In this document: positions 25,348 to 33,433 of the stretch, piece by piece
Layout of the letters: each line of letters opens with the position of its first letter
How positions within the stretch are numbered: position 1 is the stretch's first letter
DNA from: Cytophagaceae bacterium UBA7467
GTDB lineage: Bacteria; Bacteroidota; Bacteroidia; Cytophagales; Spirosomataceae
DNA: 64,000 nucleotides
Direction of reading: 5' to 3'
NCBI GenBank assembly: GCA_002479785.1
Contig: DLPD01000018.1
Coordinates: forward strand, 103,260 to 167,259
Position numbers and translations under genes: made by a program
The notes under the pieces: generated by a model
Seen by the model: the letters and a program-made list of their open reading frames with translations, nothing else
Told to the model about the DNA's origin: nothing
The model's database searches: none

Positions 25348-25448
25348 ATTTCTCTTTAACTAGAGATCAATGTTGCAATTTTTGTAGGTAAACCTAAATA
25401 TATATTGTAAAATACTGATTTGCTCTAATCAAAAAAACGAAAGAAAAA

Positions 25449-25643
25449 TTAGATTTTCTTTACGTTGATAGCGTTTGCGCCACGCTTTCCGTCAGTAACT
25501 TCATAAGATACTGAATCATTTTCGCGGATAGTAACACCTGAAAGGCCAGTTACGTGTACGAAAATGTCTTCACCTGTTTGGTCGTCAACGATGAATCCGA
25601 AACCTTTCGTCTCGTTGAAAAATTTTACTTTACCAGTTTGCAT
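25449..25643 (-). CDS. Cold-shock domain protein (CspA family)
   Basis: 64 residues forming one cold-shock domain: MQTGKVKFFNETKGFGFI with RNP1 (KGFGFI) and RNP2 (DIFVHVTGL). It binds single-stranded RNA or DNA and melts mRNA structure. I choose the ATG at 25643; an upstream in-frame ATG at 25691 would add 16 unrelated residues. The 5' UTR of about 47 nt predicted by the box at 25697 could hold a thermosensitive structure. Confidence 0.95.
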   Translation of the reverse strand: MQTGKVKFFNETKGFGFIVDDQTGEDIFVHVTGLSGVTIRENDSVSYEVTDGKRGANAINVKKI

Positions 25644-25696
25644 AAAAAAAATGTTAAAAATATTAATGCCATCCAGACGAAAATCTTTCAAGCTCT

Positions 25697-25704
25697 CAAA
25701 TGTA
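25697..25704 (-). promoter_or_regulatory. Promoter -7 box TACATTTG for the cold-shock gene
   Basis: TAnnTTTG on the minus strand with a TTG about 20 nt further upstream (25725-25727). It gives a leader of about 45-50 nt. Confidence 0.55.
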
Positions 25705-25827
25705 GAAAGAAAACAATTGCATGCAAGACTTTTTAAATAAATATTCCATTATTTTAAAATATATTTATATTATTTTTATAAATTATATAACTATTTTAAT
25801 TAAGATTCATTTGCATTTATTTTTGAC

Positions 25828-25835
25828 TAAATTTG
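25828..25835 (+). promoter_or_regulatory. Promoter -7 box TAAATTTG for the PspC gene
   Basis: TAnnTTTG box 19 bp upstream of the ATG at 25855, following a very A/T-rich stretch (25730-25820). Confidence 0.55.
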
Positions 25836-25854
25836 TCTGTTCAATCACTAACCT

Positions 25855-26076
25855 ATGGAAAAGCTTAAATTTTTTGTTGAGAATCAGGCATTTGGCGTTT
25901 GTACTCGCTTAGGAGAGAAGTTAAATATTTCCACAAGCAGCATTCGATTGTACTTTATCTACACCTCGTTTATCACGATGGGATCCCCGGTAATTATTTA
26001 TTTGATTTTAGCCTTTTGGATGAATATCCGTCGCTATTTACGTCAACGAAATAACCCAAGTGTTTGGGATATCTAA
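25855..26076 (+). CDS. PspC domain protein
   Basis: 73 residues: a PspC-type segment (FGVCTRLGEKLNISTSSIRLYFIYTSF) with a hydrophobic helix (about 31-55) and a basic end. PspC proteins are small inner-membrane proteins linked to phage-shock or envelope-stress responses. No pspA is nearby. Its stop overlaps that of the convergent glycosyltransferase gene by 4 bp. Confidence 0.8.
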   Translation: MEKLKFFVENQAFGVCTRLGEKLNISTSSIRLYFIYTSFITMGSPVIIYLILAFWMNIRRYLRQRNNPSVWDI

Positions 26077-27065
26077 AATTTGATTTGATCGAATTTCTTT
26101 TTGCCTCGAAGGAAATAGTCTATTAAAATGTTTCCGGTATAACTATTGATCCAGTTTTTCTGAATTGTGGACGCCTTGGGTTCGAAGAATAGGTAGTGGT
26201 AAAACCCAAAGTGGGCCTTCAATAGGGCAAGAAATGAGCCTAACTTTCCTTCAGTTAAAAATTTAATTCCCGCTATTCCATCCAAAATCAGGCGAATGAA
26301 CAGTGTGGAGAAGCGTTTAGAAGGCTCGAGGTTTTTATGGAGTAAAATTAAGTTATTACGGAAATTCAGGTAGGTTTTGAATGGGTTCTCTTTATTCAAC
26401 GTCCCGCCGCCCACGTGCAATACTTCACTTTCAGCTACTGCAGCAATGGCATATCCGGCTCTTTGCATTCTCCAGCACAAGTCGATTTCTTCCATGTGCG
26501 CAAATAAATAGGCATCTAACCCACCTACTTGGTGAAAAATTTCTGAGCGAACCATTAAACAAGCACCAGTGGCCCAGTTTACAAGGGAAGTTGTAAATTG
26601 TCCTTCGTTTTTTTCAAGCGTATCGAATAGGCGCCCTCTGCAGAAAGGGTATCCGTAGGCATCCCAAAATCCTCCCGCGGCTCCTGCGTACTCAAAATAA
26701 TCCGGTTTTTGATAGTCGAGTAGAAAGGGTTGTGCCGCAGCAACCTTAGGATTCGCTTCGAAATAGGCCACTAAAGGTGTTAACCAATTCTTGCGTGGCG
26801 CAATATCAGAATTCATGAGGACGAAATAGTCCGCTTTTATTTGGCTTAATGCATAATTGTAGCCGCCCGCATAGCCGAGATTTTCAGCCCAAGATAGGAC
26901 AGAAACACTAGGAAAATCAGAAGCTAATAAGGCCAAAGAGTCGTCTGAAGAGCCATTATCTGCTACATAGATTGTCGCATCTGGAGTATTCTCTAAGACG
27001 ATAGGCAAGAATTCAGCTAAGAATTTTCTACCATTGTAATTCAAAATAACGACTGCGACTGACAT
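26073..27065 (-). CDS. Glycosyltransferase family 2
   Basis: 330 residues. The GT-A fold starts at once with SVAVVILNYNGRKFL. DNGSSDDS and the metal-binding DXD-like LMNSDIAP follow, then EEIDLCWRMQRAGY. It probably transfers a sugar to a surface polysaccharide or lipid carrier. The open frame extends 39 codons upstream, but the ATG at 27065 begins the fold exactly. A TACCTTTG box lies only 4 bp from it, implying a leaderless mRNA. Confidence 0.9.
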   Translation of the reverse strand: MSVAVVILNYNGRKFLAEFLPIVLENTPDATIYVADNGSSDDSLALLASDFPSVSVLSWAENLGYAGGYNYALSQIKADYFVLMNSDIAPRKNWLTPLVAYFEANPKVAAAQPFLLDYQKPDYFEYAGAAGGFWDAYGYPFCRGRLFDTLEKNEGQFTTSLVNWATGACLMVRSEIFHQVGGLDAYLFAHMEEIDLCWRMQRAGYAIAAVAESEVLHVGGGTLNKENPFKTYLNFRNNLILLHKNLEPSKRFSTLFIRLILDGIAGIKFLTEGKLGSFLALLKAHFGFYHYLFFEPKASTIQKNWINSYTGNILIDYFLRGKKKFDQIKF

Positions 27066-27069
27066 GCCA

Positions 27070-27077
27070 CAAAGGTA
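27070..27077 (-). promoter_or_regulatory. Promoter -7 box TACCTTTG for the GT2 gene (leaderless)
   Basis: TAnnTTTG on the minus strand ending 4 bp before the ATG. The start point would fall on the start codon. Confidence 0.6.
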
Positions 27078-27116
27078 ATCGAAATCAATCAAATTAGAAT
27101 TTCTTTCAGAAAGATG

Positions 27117-27124
27117 TATTTTTG
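27117..27124 (+). promoter_or_regulatory. Promoter -7 box TATTTTTG for the APC permease
   Basis: TAnnTTTG box 26 bp upstream of the permease ATG (27151), divergent from the GT2 box 40 bp away. Confidence 0.55.
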
Positions 27125-27150
27125 TCACTTCATTAACAATCCAAAACCGT

Positions 27151-28875
27151 ATGTGGTCAAGTTTTTTTCGCAAGAAATCCATCGATAAAATTATTTCGGA
27201 TCAATTAGAGATTGAAAGCATGGAGGGTAACTCGATGGATCGAAATCTGGGAGTGCGCGATTTGACCTTCATGGGTGTGGCAGCTATCATAGGCGCCAGT
27301 ATTTTCTCCGCTATTGGTCAAGCTTCAGCTAATGGCGGACCTGCTGTTTCTTTGTTATTCGTGTTCACGGCGATGGCTTGTATGTTTACAGCCTTTTGTT
27401 ATGCCCGTTTTGCAGCCACAGTACCCATTTCAGGTAGTGCTTATACCTATGCTTACACCAGTTTAGGAGAGATAGTGGCTTGGATTTTGGGATGGAATTT
27501 ACTATTAGAATATGCCATTTCGAACGTAGCAGTAGCTATTTCGTGGTCAAAATACTTTGTTGATCTAGTGGAAGGTTTAGGAGTTCACGTGCCTGAATAC
27601 ATGACCATGGATTATTTGTCTGCCAAAAGAGCTTTTGTCGAAACCTCTTCCGCTATAGCCAATGGTGAAAAATTTGAGTCCTTATCTGTAAATTTACGTG
27701 AAGGTTTTACGGCCTATCAATCGGCTCCTACCATTTTTGGATGGCATTTTGTGGCTAATATTCCGGCACTTCTGATTACAGTTGCCATTACGTATTTAGT
27801 ATACATCGGAATTAAAGAGTCAAAAAATACGAACAATATCCTCGTGATATTGAAGCTTTTGGTCATTTTGATCGTGGTAGGAGTGGGCGCATTTTACGTG
27901 CAAGTAGAGAACTGGACTCCGTTTGCGCCTAATGGAATTTCAGGGGTTTTGAAAAGTGTAGCGGCCGTTTGTTTTGCTTATATCGGATTTGATTCTATTT
28001 CTACTACCGCAGAAGAGTGTAAGAACCCGCAGCGGGATATTCCCAAAGCAATGATGTATGCTTTGATCATTTGTACCGTATTATACGTATTAGTAACCTT
28101 GGTTTTAACGGGAATTGTACCTTCCGGAAATTTAGCAGGGATTGAGGATCCTTTGGCCTATATGTTCATGCAAGTAGGCCTAAACGGAGTGGCAGGTATC
28201 GTAGCAGCAAGTGCCGTAATTGCCTTAACTTCCGCGCTTTTAGTCTATCAATTAGGGCAGCCACGCATCTGGATGACCATGTCTCGCGATGGTTTATTAC
28301 CCAAAGCCTTCTCCCGCATTCACCCCAAATACCGTACACCTTCGTTCTCTACGATCATGACGGGCGTATTAGTAGGTGTTCCAGCCTTGTTTGCTAACCT
28401 TGAAGAGGTGATTAATTTAAGCAGTATTGGAACCCTTTTCGCCTTTGTGTTAGTTTGCGGTGGTGTTTTAGTGTTAGATTTAGACCCAGAAAACCAAAAG
28501 AAATCCAAGTTCAAAATCCCCTACATTAACTCAAGTTACTATGTGGGTGTTTCATTGATAGTAGTGCTTGGACTAATTGCCTATTCAGGCGTAAATTTGA
28601 GTGAATGGTTACAAGGCTTGTATTCCGGTGAATCAAAAGTAGATCACTTTATTATGCTTGGATTCTTTTTCATTTGGGCAATAATCGCTTTTTTTAGTGT
28701 GACGAGGAAATTGTCCTTAATTCCGGTGTTAGGATTATTAGTAAACCTGTATCTGATGACTCAAATGGGTTCTACGAACTGGGAGCGCTTTATGTACTGG
28801 TGTTTGGCGGGGTTGTTGATTTATGTTGGGTATAGCTATCGTAAGTCGAAGTTGAATGTAAAGCATTTGAATTAA
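27151..28875 (+). CDS. APC family amino acid permease
   Basis: 574 residues with 12-14 transmembrane helices. FMGVAAIIGASIFSAIG and AYIGFDSISTTAEECKNPQRDIP are typical of the cationic amino acid transporter (CAT) branch. It imports amino acids by cation symport; the substrate is uncertain. A cytoplasmic N tail (about 40 residues) precedes helix 1. Its stop codon TAA is part of the outermost arm of repeat copy Y. Confidence 0.9.
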   Translation: MWSSFFRKKSIDKIISDQLEIESMEGNSMDRNLGVRDLTFMGVAAIIGASIFSAIGQASANGGPAVSLLFVFTAMACMFTAFCYARFAATVPISGSAYTYAYTSLGEIVAWILGWNLLLEYAISNVAVAISWSKYFVDLVEGLGVHVPEYMTMDYLSAKRAFVETSSAIANGEKFESLSVNLREGFTAYQSAPTIFGWHFVANIPALLITVAITYLVYIGIKESKNTNNILVILKLLVILIVVGVGAFYVQVENWTPFAPNGISGVLKSVAAVCFAYIGFDSISTTAEECKNPQRDIPKAMMYALIICTVLYVLVTLVLTGIVPSGNLAGIEDPLAYMFMQVGLNGVAGIVAASAVIALTSALLVYQLGQPRIWMTMSRDGLLPKAFSRIHPKYRTPSFSTIMTGVLVGVPALFANLEEVINLSSIGTLFAFVLVCGGVLVLDLDPENQKKSKFKIPYINSSYYVGVSLIVVLGLIAYSGVNLSEWLQGLYSGESKVDHFIMLGFFFIWAIIAFFSVTRKLSLIPVLGLLVNLYLMTQMGSTNWERFMYWCLAGLLIYVGYSYRKSKLNVKHLN

Positions 28876-28985
28876 AGCATAGAGCACAAAGAATAAAGCA
28901 TAAAGATGGATGTTGCTTCGCAACGATTTATGAAATGTATATTTATTCAAACTTTATTCTTTGTGCTTTATTCTTTATGCTTTAA
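28872..28985. repeat. Palindromic repeat element, family 2, copy Y
   Basis: Outer arms TTAAAGCATA (28872-28881) / TATGCTTTAA (28976-28985) and inner arms AGCACAAAGAATAAAG (28883-28898) / CTTTATTCTTTGTGCT (28952-28967) are perfect inverted repeats. The interior contains GTTGC-TTC-GCAAC (about 28912-28924). It begins on the permease stop codon and ends 5 bp before a bidirectional terminator. Confidence 0.8.
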
Positions 28986-28990
28986 GAAGT

Positions 28991-29033
28991 GACTAAAAAA
29001 TGGCGAATGATTTTCATTCGCCATTTTTTAGTC
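28991..29033. terminator. Bidirectional terminator, 20-bp perfect palindrome
   Basis: Positions 28991-29010 and 29014-29033 are perfect complements with a 3-nt loop. The stem carries A6/T6 tracts, so it works as a terminator for both the permease and the converging zinc-peptidase operon. The stem termini are GACTAA / TTAGTC, the linker of the hairpin arrays, and the TTA at 29028-29030 is the peptidase stop. Confidence 0.9.
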
Positions 29034-29708
29034 ATTTCGTCTCCCATTCAACAAATTCAAATAATAAAGCAACTGCGCTAACATGCCCAGCGCGGCTACA
29101 ACATAGGTCATTGCTGCCCACCAAAGTGCATCCTTAGATAAGGCAAATTCTGCTGGAGTAACGATTCCCTTTTCCTTGATCCAATTCAAGGCCCTATTGG
29201 AAGCATCGAATTCAACCGGTAGTGTTACGAAGCTAAATAAAGTGGCCATAGCAAATAAAGCAACCCCTAACGCTAACAAGGTGCTATTCCCGGTTGAATA
29301 CAGAATCATCATCCCAATCATCAATAAGATGGGCATGAATCCATTGGCAATGCTTAACATGGGAACCATGGCGCTACGGAATTGTAAGAAAGCATAGGCT
29401 CTGGCGTGTTGTACTGCATGGCCACATTCATGGGCTGCTACTGCCGCCGCTGCTGCATTGCGACCGTAATACACATCATTACTTAAGTTTACAGTCCTAT
29501 CAGCCGGATTATAATGGTCCGTTAATTGACCCTCTACTGAAATAATGCGGACATCTGAGATGCCATGGTCAGCGAGCATTTGCTGAGCAATTTCCTGGCC
29601 AGACAAATTACTTTGTAAAGGGGTTTGGGAATAGGTTTTGAACTTAGATTTTAGTCGCCATGAAATAAGCATACCTGCGACTCCGAAAATAATGGCAATG
29701 AAATACAT
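29028..29708 (-). CDS. Neutral zinc metallopeptidase (YugP family)
   Basis: 226 residues. An N-terminal membrane helix (about 3-18) precedes the zinc motif HECGH (in AAHECGHAVQHA, about 91-102). Two or three further helices (about 118-165 and 195-220) follow. The membrane-bound peptidase family has poorly known substrates. Last gene of a flippase-rfaE2-peptidase operon (5 bp after rfaE2). The final codons Asp-stop (GACTAA) lie in the terminator stem. Confidence 0.9.
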   Translation of the reverse strand: MYFIAIIFGVAGMLISWRLKSKFKTYSQTPLQSNLSGQEIAQQMLADHGISDVRIISVEGQLTDHYNPADRTVNLSNDVYYGRNAAAAAVAAHECGHAVQHARAYAFLQFRSAMVPMLSIANGFMPILLMIGMMILYSTGNSTLLALGVALFAMATLFSFVTLPVEFDASNRALNWIKEKGIVTPAEFALSKDALWWAAMTYVVAALGMLAQLLYYLNLLNGRRND

Positions 29709-29713
29709 GGTTA

Positions 29714-30199
29714 TTATTGTTTAAGTTTTTGAATGATTTTAGTCGTGGAATAATCTGGCACTAGGGCGATGGTTTTTACTTCCCCGCCGGCTGCTATCAC
29801 TTCTTTGGCCCCTACAATCGTCTCAATCGTATAATCGTCCCCTTTTACCAGGACGTCTGGACTGAGGGATTGTATCAGTTCTAGAGGGGTTGACTCTCCA
29901 AAAATGATGACCATCGAAACAAAACCCAAGGCTGCAATCAATCGAGCTCTAGCATATTCCGAATTCACCGGTCTTTCAGCCCCTTTCTCTAAGGTGCGAA
30001 CCGAAGCATCTGAGTTAACAGCCACAATCAGTTTAGTGCCAAATTCGCTCGATTTTTCTAAGTAATCCACATGGCCTAAATGCAGAATATCGAAGCAGCC
30101 GTTTGTGAAAACGACTCTCTCTCCGTTCGCTTTCCATTGTTTGCGAAGTTCTATTCCTTGGGTCAATGTGACAATTTTATGTTCAGTTCTGTTCGACAC
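29714..30199 (-). CDS. rfaE2: Heptose 1-phosphate adenylyltransferase (RfaE2/HldE C-domain type)
   Basis: 161 residues of a nucleotidyltransferase. TNGCFDILHLGHVDYLEKS carries the HxGH signature, and STTKIIQKL closes the domain. It corresponds to the C-terminal half of E. coli HldE, which forms ADP-heptose for the LPS core. The kinase half is not adjacent. Its start overlaps the upstream flippase gene by 17 bp. Confidence 0.9.
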   Translation of the reverse strand: MSNRTEHKIVTLTQGIELRKQWKANGERVVFTNGCFDILHLGHVDYLEKSSEFGTKLIVAVNSDASVRTLEKGAERPVNSEYARARLIAALGFVSMVIIFGESTPLELIQSLSPDVLVKGDDYTIETIVGAKEVIAAGGEVKTIALVPDYSTTKIIQKLKQ

Positions 30200-31166
30200 G
30201 TGAGCTAATTTTGGGTAAAAATAAGGTTAAAATAAAACTAAATCCACCCAATAACAACAGAGTAATCATTTGAGTTCCGTGAAAAAAGGTAGCCAGCATA
30301 AAGCCATCTTTGTAGGATAAGGAGTAAAATACAAAAGCAGACGCGACCAAGCTGTGATAAGCCCCAATTCCCCCTTGGGTGGGTGTGGCCATTCCAAAAG
30401 TTCCCATCACTAAAACAGTTAATGCTGCATTCATGCCTAGGTTTTCGCTGATGGGAAAGGCGAGAAACAAGGTAAAAGTGCTCAAATAATAGCATAACCA
30501 AATGCCCACACTATAAGCGATGAATTTACCAGGTTGAGCTAAGTGACGAATACTTCCAATTCCAGCGACCCATCCGAGGATCATTTTTCCTACTTTCGAT
30601 TCTGCGCCTATGGTTTGGAGTAAATCCTTAAACTTCCATAAAACCCCTAAACCGATTAAGCCCAGTATGGAGGCTGCGATTATGAAGGCTCCTGAAGGTA
30701 AATGGAGGGTAGGGAAAAGGCTATTTTGCAAGGGTTCCCACTCCACAAGAAATGTTATTCCCACGAGCGTAATGAGGCTCAATAAATCCACGATTCTTTC
30801 CGTGATTACCGTGCCAAAAGATTCTTCAAAGGGGATTTCTGCTGTTTTTTGCAAAGACCCGCATCGAGAAACTTCACCCAAACGGGGTACTAAAAAATTG
30901 GCAAAATAGCCGATTAATACGGCAGAAAAAGTACGCACCGTTCCTGGTTGATAGTTTAAAGCACTTAAAAGTTGCTCCCATCGTAAAGCACGAAGAAGAT
31001 GAGATAGGAAAGCAATCACCACGGAGACAGTTACCCAATTATAGTCAGCTTGATGGAATGTGGTCAGGATGTCATTCCAGTGCAGTTGGCTTTTTGAAAA
31101 AGCCCAATACAATAGGCCTGCTGCCAATAAACTGGATATAAGGTATTTTAGAATTGATTTTAGCAT
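30183..31166 (-). CDS. Lysylphosphatidylglycerol synthase TM-region / UPF0104 flippase-like protein
   Basis: 327 residues with eight or so transmembrane helices. LLRALRWEQLLSA, FANFLVPRLGEVSRC and TPTQGGIGAYHSLVASAF are hallmarks of the AglD/MprF-like integral membrane family. No catalytic synthase domain is attached, so lipid flipping or a related role is likely. First gene of the operon with rfaE2, consistent with envelope lipid or LPS work. Confidence 0.85.
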   Translation of the reverse strand: MLKSILKYLISSLLAAGLLYWAFSKSQLHWNDILTTFHQADYNWVTVSVVIAFLSHLLRALRWEQLLSALNYQPGTVRTFSAVLIGYFANFLVPRLGEVSRCGSLQKTAEIPFEESFGTVITERIVDLLSLITLVGITFLVEWEPLQNSLFPTLHLPSGAFIIAASILGLIGLGVLWKFKDLLQTIGAESKVGKMILGWVAGIGSIRHLAQPGKFIAYSVGIWLCYYLSTFTLFLAFPISENLGMNAALTVLVMGTFGMATPTQGGIGAYHSLVASAFVFYSLSYKDGFMLATFFHGTQMITLLLLGGFSFILTLFLPKISSRVEQN

Positions 31167-31240
31167 TTGGTTCTTAAATCAAAAGGCAAATTAAAGACCT
31201 TTCATTGTATAATGATGGTGATAATCCGATTATTTTTTTG

Positions 31241-31248
31241 TATTTTTG
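31241..31248 (+). promoter_or_regulatory. Promoter -7 box TATTTTTG
   Basis: TAnnTTTG box 42 bp upstream of the GT5-like gene at 31291. An overlapping T-rich stretch precedes it. Confidence 0.5.
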
Positions 31249-31290
31249 TAATGTTTTTTGGGGTAATTTGCCCCTAGTAATCAATTTAGA

Positions 31291-32100
31291 ATGGCCAAAT
31301 TACGTATTCTTTACGTTTCAAGTGAGGTAGATCCTTTTCAAAACACGTCTAAAATTGCTGATTTCGTACGCGCTCTTCCTACTGCTATGCAGGAGAGAGG
31401 GATGGAAATTAGAATTTTAGTACCCCGATTCGGTTCGATCAATGAGCGTAAAAACCGATTGCACGAAGTGGTTCGTCTTTCAGGTATTACCATTCCAATG
31501 GGTGAGGAGGAAAAGCCTTTGACCATTAAAGTAGCCAGTATTCCGGCCGCAAAATTACAAGTATACTTCATCGATAACGAAGATTATTACCAACGTAAAT
31601 ATGTGTTGACTGACAAGGAAGGCGCATTTTATCCTGATAATCATGAACGTGCTATTTTCTTCTGCAAAGGAGCTTTAGAGACAGTTGTGAAATTAGGTTG
31701 GGCCCCAGATATCATTCACTGTAATGATTGGATGTCTAGTTTAGTGCCTTTGTACATCTCCACGCATTACCAAAATCACCCGATCTATAAGGATTCGAAA
31801 ACTATTTTCTCTCCACACAATTCTGCTTTTGATTTTACGTTTGAATCAGACGATTTGATCGAAAAAGTGAAAATTGGAGATTTAGACGATGCACATTTAG
31901 GTAGCTTAGCAGGTGGAAATTACGAAGCATTTATTAAGATAGGTGCGGAGTATGCAGACAAAATAGTTTCTTTAGTAAATGCGGATAATAGCCGTATTCA
32001 ACCGATTATTGATGAATATCAACATAAAACCTCTCAAAACATTGCCGATAATGACCTCGATTTCTTCGAAAAAATGTACTTGGAAATGTCCGGCAATTAA
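31291..32100 (+). CDS. Glycogen/starch synthase-like protein (GT5 N-domain only)
   Basis: 269 residues. KLRILYVSSEVDPFQNTSKIADFVRALP, HCNDWMSSLVPLY and FSPHNSAFDF resemble the N-terminal Rossmann domain of glycogen synthase. The nucleotide-sugar-binding C-terminal half (about 200 residues in true GT5 enzymes) is absent. This short form is common in Bacteroidota beside DUF4270, as here. Catalysis is doubtful; a regulatory or partner-dependent role is possible. Confidence 0.8.
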   Translation: MAKLRILYVSSEVDPFQNTSKIADFVRALPTAMQERGMEIRILVPRFGSINERKNRLHEVVRLSGITIPMGEEEKPLTIKVASIPAAKLQVYFIDNEDYYQRKYVLTDKEGAFYPDNHERAIFFCKGALETVVKLGWAPDIIHCNDWMSSLVPLYISTHYQNHPIYKDSKTIFSPHNSAFDFTFESDDLIEKVKIGDLDDAHLGSLAGGNYEAFIKIGAEYADKIVSLVNADNSRIQPIIDEYQHKTSQNIADNDLDFFEKMYLEMSGN

Positions 32101-33421
32101 ATGGGTAGGAATTCTTTCCTTATTCCTTGCATCCTGTGATACACCTAAAGAAATTGGAGACGATTTGTTTAGCGTGGAGGTGGGATTGAATTATACAGAT
32201 ACAATTTCGATTAAATCCTCGACAGTATTAATTGATTCAATCTATACAGGGTCACCTAGTACCCTACTAGTAGGGACTTATAATCATCCTGTATTGGGTT
32301 TGGCAGAATCTGCGGTCTACACGCAAGTTTCTAATATTGACACGCTTTTTGCAAAAGCGACGTCTGTTTACGATTCATTAACCTTACGTTTGGCCTATTC
32401 AGGTTACCAAGGGGATACAACAAAAACACAAACATTGAGTGTTTATCGCTTATTAGATAGTTTAAACAGAGGTACGGATTATTTTGCAGGATCATCTGTT
32501 CGTTCTGATGCAGCTTTGCTTGGTAGACACACCTTTGCACCTCGTCCTATTCGTACTAAAGCGATGAATGGAGACTCTGTTCGCTATGATACGTTACGTT
32601 TCCGTATGTCAGATACTTTTGGTCGGGAATTGTTGAGTAAATATGCAGATACGAAAGTGGCTGCCGGAAGTAAAGGATTTAGAGATTATTTCCCCGGTAT
32701 GTTGTTTAAATCTACTGGTTCCACCGCAGGGGCTATGATTGGATTCAATCCAGGCTATTCTCGTATGACTTTGTATTTCCATAATCCGGGAGATACGACG
32801 AAGTATTTCATGGATTATTATTTTAGCTTATCGAACGCGCTTTACCCTGAATTGTTAGCTCGTTTTAATCAGATTAAGTCGACCAAAACGGGAGCATTGG
32901 CCGCCCTTCAAAATCCTGGAAATATCGTTTCTTCAGCTGCAACAAGTGGTATAACCTATATTCAAGCGGGTACGGGAGTCGCCACTAAGGTGGAATTTCC
33001 TTATTTGCTTAGTTTAAAAGGTAACCGAAATGTGGCGGTGAATAAGGCAGAATTAGTGTTAACTGCTGCAGATAATATCGATTTACAGCAAACGATCGGT
33101 CAATTGTCTATCGTAGAAACTAACTCCACTAACCGCACGCTTCGGAATAGTTATGGCTTGAAATATTTACTATCGGAGGGTGGAACGAGTGTGATTACCT
33201 CAGCAATCGATCCTAGTGCTAAGTCTTATACCTTTAATGTGACTACAGCCATTCAATCCTTATTAGTAGGTAAGCAGGCAAATACAGGGTGGTTAATTAC
33301 TCCGGCGCTGACTTCTAACTCATCAGGTAATACGAGGATCATCAATGAGAGTACTCGTTTTGTGCCTTTACAGGCGATGAAAGCTCGTTTGAAAATCTAT
33401 TATTCTTATATTGCCAAATAA
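32051..33421 (+). CDS. DUF4270 family lipoprotein
   Basis: About 456 residues. A short basic start and hydrophobic stretch precede a lipobox (LASC, Cys29) and the DUF4270 opening DTPKEIGDDLF. A beta-rich body follows. This is a surface or periplasmic lipoprotein of unknown role, often next to the short GT5 protein. The start is uncertain: the ATG at 32051 overlaps the previous gene by 50 bp, and the frame has no ATG between the two stop/start limits. An ATG at 31979 is also in frame but less plausible. Confidence 0.85.
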   Translation: MTSISSKKCTWKCPAIKWVGILSLFLASCDTPKEIGDDLFSVEVGLNYTDTISIKSSTVLIDSIYTGSPSTLLVGTYNHPVLGLAESAVYTQVSNIDTLFAKATSVYDSLTLRLAYSGYQGDTTKTQTLSVYRLLDSLNRGTDYFAGSSVRSDAALLGRHTFAPRPIRTKAMNGDSVRYDTLRFRMSDTFGRELLSKYADTKVAAGSKGFRDYFPGMLFKSTGSTAGAMIGFNPGYSRMTLYFHNPGDTTKYFMDYYFSLSNALYPELLARFNQIKSTKTGALAALQNPGNIVSSAATSGITYIQAGTGVATKVEFPYLLSLKGNRNVAVNKAELVLTAADNIDLQQTIGQLSIVETNSTNRTLRNSYGLKYLLSEGGTSVITSAIDPSAKSYTFNVTTAIQSLLVGKQANTGWLITPALTSNSSGNTRIINESTRFVPLQAMKARLKIYYSYIAK

Positions 33422-33433
33422 ACTCCGGCAAAT

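Noticed and set aside
25730..25850. Replication origin in the A/T-rich stretch
   Set aside because: No DnaA-box cluster and no dnaA, dnaN or gidA neighbours; it is an ordinary A/T-rich promoter region.
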